From: Thiobacillaceae bacterium
Lineage (GTDB): Bacteria > Pseudomonadota > Gammaproteobacteria > Burkholderiales > Thiobacillaceae
NCBI GenBank assembly: GCA_012274165.1
Contig: JAAPAA010000337.1
Location: forward strand, 1-17,531
Reading direction: 5' to 3'
DNA: 17,531 bases
The number at the start of each line of letters is the position of its first letter. Position 1 is the first letter of the stretch. The notes below the pieces were generated by a model. That model ran no database searches, was not told the origin of the DNA, and saw only the letters and a list, made by a program, of their open reading frames with translations. Below are positions 14,698 to 17,531 of this stretch, in pieces. Position numbers and translations under genes: made by a program.

Positions 14698-15258
14698 ATG
14701 ATTCGCAGAAACCCCTCCGGACATTTGCCGGTTGTCCATGACAGCGCCTTTGTCGATCCCACCGCCATTCTGTGCGGCAAAATCATCGTCGAGGAAAACG
14801 TATTCATCGGACCCTATGCGGTCATCCGTGCCGACGAGGTGGATGAACATGGCGACATGGAGCCGATCGTCATCGGCGCCAATTCCAACATCCAGGACGG
14901 TGTGGTCATCCACTGCAAGGCTGGCGGTGGGGTCAACATCGGACGCGGCTCCTCCATCGCGCACCGTTCCATCGTTCATGGCCCCTGCACCGTTGGGGAC
15001 AATGTGTTCGTCGGCTTCAACTCGGTGCTCTTCAACTGCATCGTGGGCGAAGGCTCGGTCATCCGCCACAACTCGGTTGTAGAAGGCTGCACCGTGCCTC
15101 CGGGTTTCTACATTCCGTCCACCGTCAACATCCATTCCGATGCCGAACTGGCGGGCATCGAGCGTGTCTCACCCGATGCAGCCGATTTTTCCGAAAGCGT
15201 CGCTCAGGCCAACAATGAACTGGTCAAGGGTTACCGGCGCATCCGCAATGAGTTTTAG
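14698..15258 (+). CDS. Gamma-class carbonic anhydrase (Cam/CamH-like, left-handed beta-helix)
   Basis: 186-aa hexapeptide-repeat protein expected to form a trimer and interconvert CO2 and bicarbonate in the cytoplasm. The zinc ligands of Methanosarcina Cam are all present: His72 (NIQDGVVIHC), His89 and His94 (SIAHRSIVHGP). Active-site Arg44, Asp46 and the RADE glutamate Glu47, plus Gln66 and Asp67, also align with Cam. The acidic loop that Cam has after the first zinc histidine is missing, as in the CamH subclass. Hexapeptide repeats run from about 15 to 135, followed by a C-terminal helix. The Shine-Dalgarno GAGG lies in a TTGAG-N-CTCAA dyad (14685-14695). It is 8 nt upstream of SulP-2, which points to bicarbonate handling. 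A non-enzymatic hexapeptide acyltransferase is less likely given the intact zinc site. Confidence 0.88.
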   Translation: MIRRNPSGHLPVVHDSAFVDPTAILCGKIIVEENVFIGPYAVIRADEVDEHGDMEPIVIGANSNIQDGVVIHCKAGGGVNIGRGSSIAHRSIVHGPCTVGDNVFVGFNSVLFNCIVGEGSVIRHNSVVEGCTVPPGFYIPSTVNIHSDAELAGIERVSPDAADFSESVAQANNELVKGYRRIRNEF

Positions 15259-15266
15259 ACGCTGAC

Positions 15267-16907
15267 ATGATCGCCGCGCTGGAGTCCTGGCAAGCCGGGT
15301 TATTCCACCGGCGTCATTTCGTGCGCAACCTCGCCGCTGGTCTGGTGGTCGGGGTGGTGGCGCTGCCGCTGGCAATGGCTTTCGCCATTGCCAGCGGGGC
15401 GCGTCCGGAACAGGGCATCTACACCGGGATTGTCGCCGGCCTGCTGGCCGCGCTATTCGGCAGTTCGCGGGTTTCCATCAGCGGACCAACCGGTGCGTTC
15501 ATTGCCATTCTCGCTGGAATTACCGCGAAATACGGCATCGATGGCTTACAGATTGCCAGCCTGATGGCGGGGCTGATCCTGCTGGCAATGGGGCTGGTAA
15601 AGCTCGGCGGAATCATCCGTTTCATCCCTACGCCGGTGATCACCGGTTTCACCGCCGGCATCGCAATCATCATCTGGGTCGGGCAATGGAAGGATTTTTT
15701 CGGCCTCCATCCCGCCGCATCCGGCCCCCATTTCCACGAAAAGCTGGTCGTGCTAATTGAGGCCATGCCCGGCCTGCACCTGCCGACTACCCTGCTTGCC
15801 GCCGGCGCGCTCGCAATCGTCGTGATCGCACCGGGCCTCACCCGGCGCATTCCCAGTCCGCTCATCGCCATGCTCGCCGTCACATTTGCGCAGGCCTACT
15901 GGCAATTCGACGGCGTCGCCACCATCGGCAGCGCATTCGGCGGCATTCCCGCTGGCCTGCCCGAACTGCATCTGCCGCAGGTCAGCTTCGCGCGCGTGCT
16001 GGAACTCCTCGGCCCGGCCTTCACCATCGCCATGCTGGGCGCGATCGAATCGCTGCTGTGCGCGGTGGTCGCCGACGGCATGATCGGCACGCGCCATGAC
16101 CCGAATCAGGAACTGGTCGGCCAGGGCATCGCCAATATCGTCACCCCGATTTTCGGCGGCTTTGCCGCCACCGGCGCGATCGCGCGCACCGCGACCAACA
16201 TCCGCAACGGCGGCGACAGCCCGCTCGCCAGCATCGTACATGCGCTGACGCTGCTCGCCGTGATCGTTGCGCTGGCGCCGCTGGCCGCGAACATTCCGCT
16301 CGCCGCGCTGGCTGCGATCCTGTTCGTGGTGGCGTGGAACATGAGCGAAGCGCGGCATTTCATCGACCTGCTGAAAGGCGCGCCCAAGCCTGACAAATCG
16401 CTGCTGCTGATCACGTTTCTGCTGACCGTGTTCGCCGATCTGGTGATCGCGGTCAATGTGGGGGTTCTGCTTGCCGCGCTGCTGTTCATGAAACGCATGA
16501 GCGAGACAGTGACGATCGAGAGCGAAACCGAAGCCACGCTGGCCAGCGTATGCCCGGTCGGCGTGCCGCCGGGGGTGCAGATCTACTCCATAGACGGCCC
16601 GCTGTTCTTTGGTGCCGCCGCCACTTTTGAGCGCACCCTGGCCGGGCTGCACGACCAGACGCGCGTATTGATCTTGCGGCTGGGTCAGGTGCCGATGGCG
16701 GACGCGACCGCCATGCAAACCCTGGACGATCTGATCCGCCATTTCCAGAAGCGCGGGGTGCAGGTGCTGCTATGCGAGGCGCATCCCCGCATCAATGCCA
16801 AGCTGGCAAATTTCGGCCTGCTCAAACGTTTGAACCAGACGGATGCCACGGTCAGCTTGCTCGATGTGTTGCCGTCCGCGTCCAGCGAACAGGAAACGGA
16901 TCGTTAA
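15267..16907 (+). CDS. SulP-family permease with STAS domain (SulP-2), candidate bicarbonate transporter
   Basis: 546-aa SLC26/SulP inner-membrane transporter. Membrane helices run from about 20 to 408. Signatures include VALPLAMAFAIASGARPEQG (31-50), SISGPTGAF (70-78), and the block from 257 to 312 (LGAIESLLCAVVADGM, then NQELVGQGIANIVTP and TGAIARTATN). This block resembles BicA-like members, and differs clearly from SulP-1. The STAS domain occupies about 435-535 and keeps a threonine (MADATAMQTL, Thr481) near the regulatory phosphorylation position. The ATG lies 8 nt after the carbonic anhydrase stop with no Shine-Dalgarno of its own, so translation is probably coupled. Pairing with a carbonic anhydrase supports bicarbonate as substrate, since SulP-carbonic anhydrase fusions and operons are known in bacteria. 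Sulfate remains possible. Confidence 0.92.
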   Translation: MIAALESWQAGLFHRRHFVRNLAAGLVVGVVALPLAMAFAIASGARPEQGIYTGIVAGLLAALFGSSRVSISGPTGAFIAILAGITAKYGIDGLQIASLMAGLILLAMGLVKLGGIIRFIPTPVITGFTAGIAIIIWVGQWKDFFGLHPAASGPHFHEKLVVLIEAMPGLHLPTTLLAAGALAIVVIAPGLTRRIPSPLIAMLAVTFAQAYWQFDGVATIGSAFGGIPAGLPELHLPQVSFARVLELLGPAFTIAMLGAIESLLCAVVADGMIGTRHDPNQELVGQGIANIVTPIFGGFAATGAIARTATNIRNGGDSPLASIVHALTLLAVIVALAPLAANIPLAALAAILFVVAWNMSEARHFIDLLKGAPKPDKSLLLITFLLTVFADLVIAVNVGVLLAALLFMKRMSETVTIESETEATLASVCPVGVPPGVQIYSIDGPLFFGAAATFERTLAGLHDQTRVLILRLGQVPMADATAMQTLDDLIRHFQKRGVQVLLCEAHPRINAKLANFGLLKRLNQTDATVSLLDVLPSASSEQETDR

Positions 16908-16948
16908 CAGCCGCTCGGTCGACGTCGCCCAGCGCCTGCTTGTTCCAC

Positions 16949-17531
16949 TCAAAACAACGTCAATTGCCCGCGCGCCTGCCTGATTTCCCGCAGCAGATCG
17001 TCCGAAGTCGGATAGCGATATTTCAGGCGCAATTCGCGCATGGTGCGCGCATTCGACAACTGGCGTGATTCGCGCAAAAAAGACAGCAAGGCCTCGGACA
17101 AAACCTGCTCGGCTTCCGCACGATTCACCCGCGGCGGACGCGGCAAATCAAACGCGTCGGCACAGCTGTCGAACCAGTCGCCCATTTTCAGCGGATGCGC
17201 GTCGACCGCGTGATAGATGCGCTGCGAACGCCCGCGAAACAACGCCGCCCATGCCAGCCGCGCCAGATCGTCGGCGTGGATGTGATTGGTGTAGCTGTCG
17301 TCCTGGGCAATCAAGGCCGGGGTCCCGCGCTTGATGCGCGCGAGCGGCAGGCGGTCGGCAGCATAGATGCCCGGCGCACGCAGGATGCTCACCTGCACCC
17401 GCACCGCCTCGCCCCAGGCGCGCAGTTGGCGTTCGGCGTCGACCCGACGCATTGCGCGGCCGTTCACCGGCGCCACCGGCCGCGTCTCGGCCACCCAGTT
17501 GCCGCCGCAGTCGCCGTACACGCCGCTGGTA
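16949..17531 (-). CDS. Atypical SDR-family NAD(P)-dependent oxidoreductase (YeeZ-like), 5'-truncated by the window edge
   Basis: The visible 193 codons are the C-terminal two thirds of a Rossmann-fold SDR or epimerase-like protein; the N-terminal dinucleotide-binding motif lies beyond the window. The first visible segment, TSGVYGDCGGNWVAE, carries the tyrosine region of extended SDRs, but the expected YxxxK lysine context is replaced by RAMRRVDAERQL, as in the atypical YeeZ-like group, so catalysis may differ or be lost. Downstream are RAPGIYA, NHIHADDLARLAWAAL and YHAVD, typical of the substrate-binding half. The frame is open to the last base, and GTG 17521 is internal, not the start. It converges on SulP-2 with a 41-bp gap in which I see no terminator. 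The substrate is unknown. Confidence 0.85.
   Translation of the reverse strand, partial: TSGVYGDCGGNWVAETRPVAPVNGRAMRRVDAERQLRAWGEAVRVQVSILRAPGIYAADRLPLARIKRGTPALIAQDDSYTNHIHADDLARLAWAALFRGRSQRIYHAVDAHPLKMGDWFDSCADAFDLPRPPRVNRAEAEQVLSEALLSFLRESRQLSNARTMRELRLKYRYPTSDDLLREIRQARGQLTLF

Noticed and set aside
15753..16742. 329-codon minus-strand frame inside SulP-2
   Set aside because: Antisense shadow with Gln/Arg/His-rich composition; SulP-2 on the plus strand is certain.
16908..16948. Bidirectional terminator between SulP-2 and the SDR gene
   Set aside because: No GC-rich stem followed by a U-tract is present in the 41 bp.
17521..17523. GTG as the start of the last gene
   Set aside because: The frame continues to the window edge and the preceding TSG residues belong to the conserved SDR segment, so the gene is truncated, not started here.

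Overview
The window reads as a chromosomal segment of a GC-rich Proteobacterium, most likely a betaproteobacterium. I base this on protein families and gene style: a ~395-aa acyl-CoA desaturase of the Pseudomonas DesB type, a short RsmB-like methyltransferase, an NhaR-type LysR regulator, HtpX and TerC. The genus cannot be read from this window. I see no rRNA, tRNA, CRISPR array, insertion sequence, integrase or prophage gene. It looks like ordinary core and niche-specific chromosome, densely coded, with the usual long antisense shadow ORFs of GC-rich DNA.

Left block (1-10090, all minus strand). In transcription order: htpX (membrane metalloprotease), a TerC-family membrane protein, an AI-2E-family permease, an uncertain 51-aa ORF, an RsmB-like RNA cytosine-C5 methyltransferase, a long-chain acyl-CoA synthetase, a FadL/OmpP1-type outer-membrane fatty-acid porin, an MscS-type mechanosensitive channel, and an acyl-CoA desaturase. 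Gaps are mostly 2-35 nt, so large parts are probably co-transcribed. The desaturase alone has a near-perfect sigma70 promoter of its own, with a palindrome at the predicted transcription start. FadL (entry), acyl-CoA synthetase (activation) and desaturase (modification) form a logical path for handling exogenous fatty acids and tuning membrane lipids, with a membrane-tension channel embedded in it.

Centre (10091-12533). nhaR is divergent from htpX. The 140-bp intergenic region carries mirrored -10 elements and an 8-bp inverted repeat that falls at both predicted start sites. A thioredoxin-like gene (CPPC) and a PIN-domain nuclease overlap each other by 8 bp on the minus strand, and the PIN gene overlaps nhaR tail-to-tail by 22 bp. 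A 140-aa protein of unknown function follows on the plus strand.

Right block (12533-16907, plus strand). A SulP anion permease with STAS domain (SulP-1) is followed by a 362-bp gap ending in a strong intrinsic terminator. Next come a gamma-class carbonic anhydrase with all three zinc histidines and, 8 nt later, a second SulP-STAS permease (SulP-2). The carbonic anhydrase/SulP-2 pair is the best candidate for a functional module: bicarbonate or dissolved inorganic carbon uptake and interconversion. The window ends in a 5'-truncated atypical SDR (YeeZ-like) gene on the minus strand.
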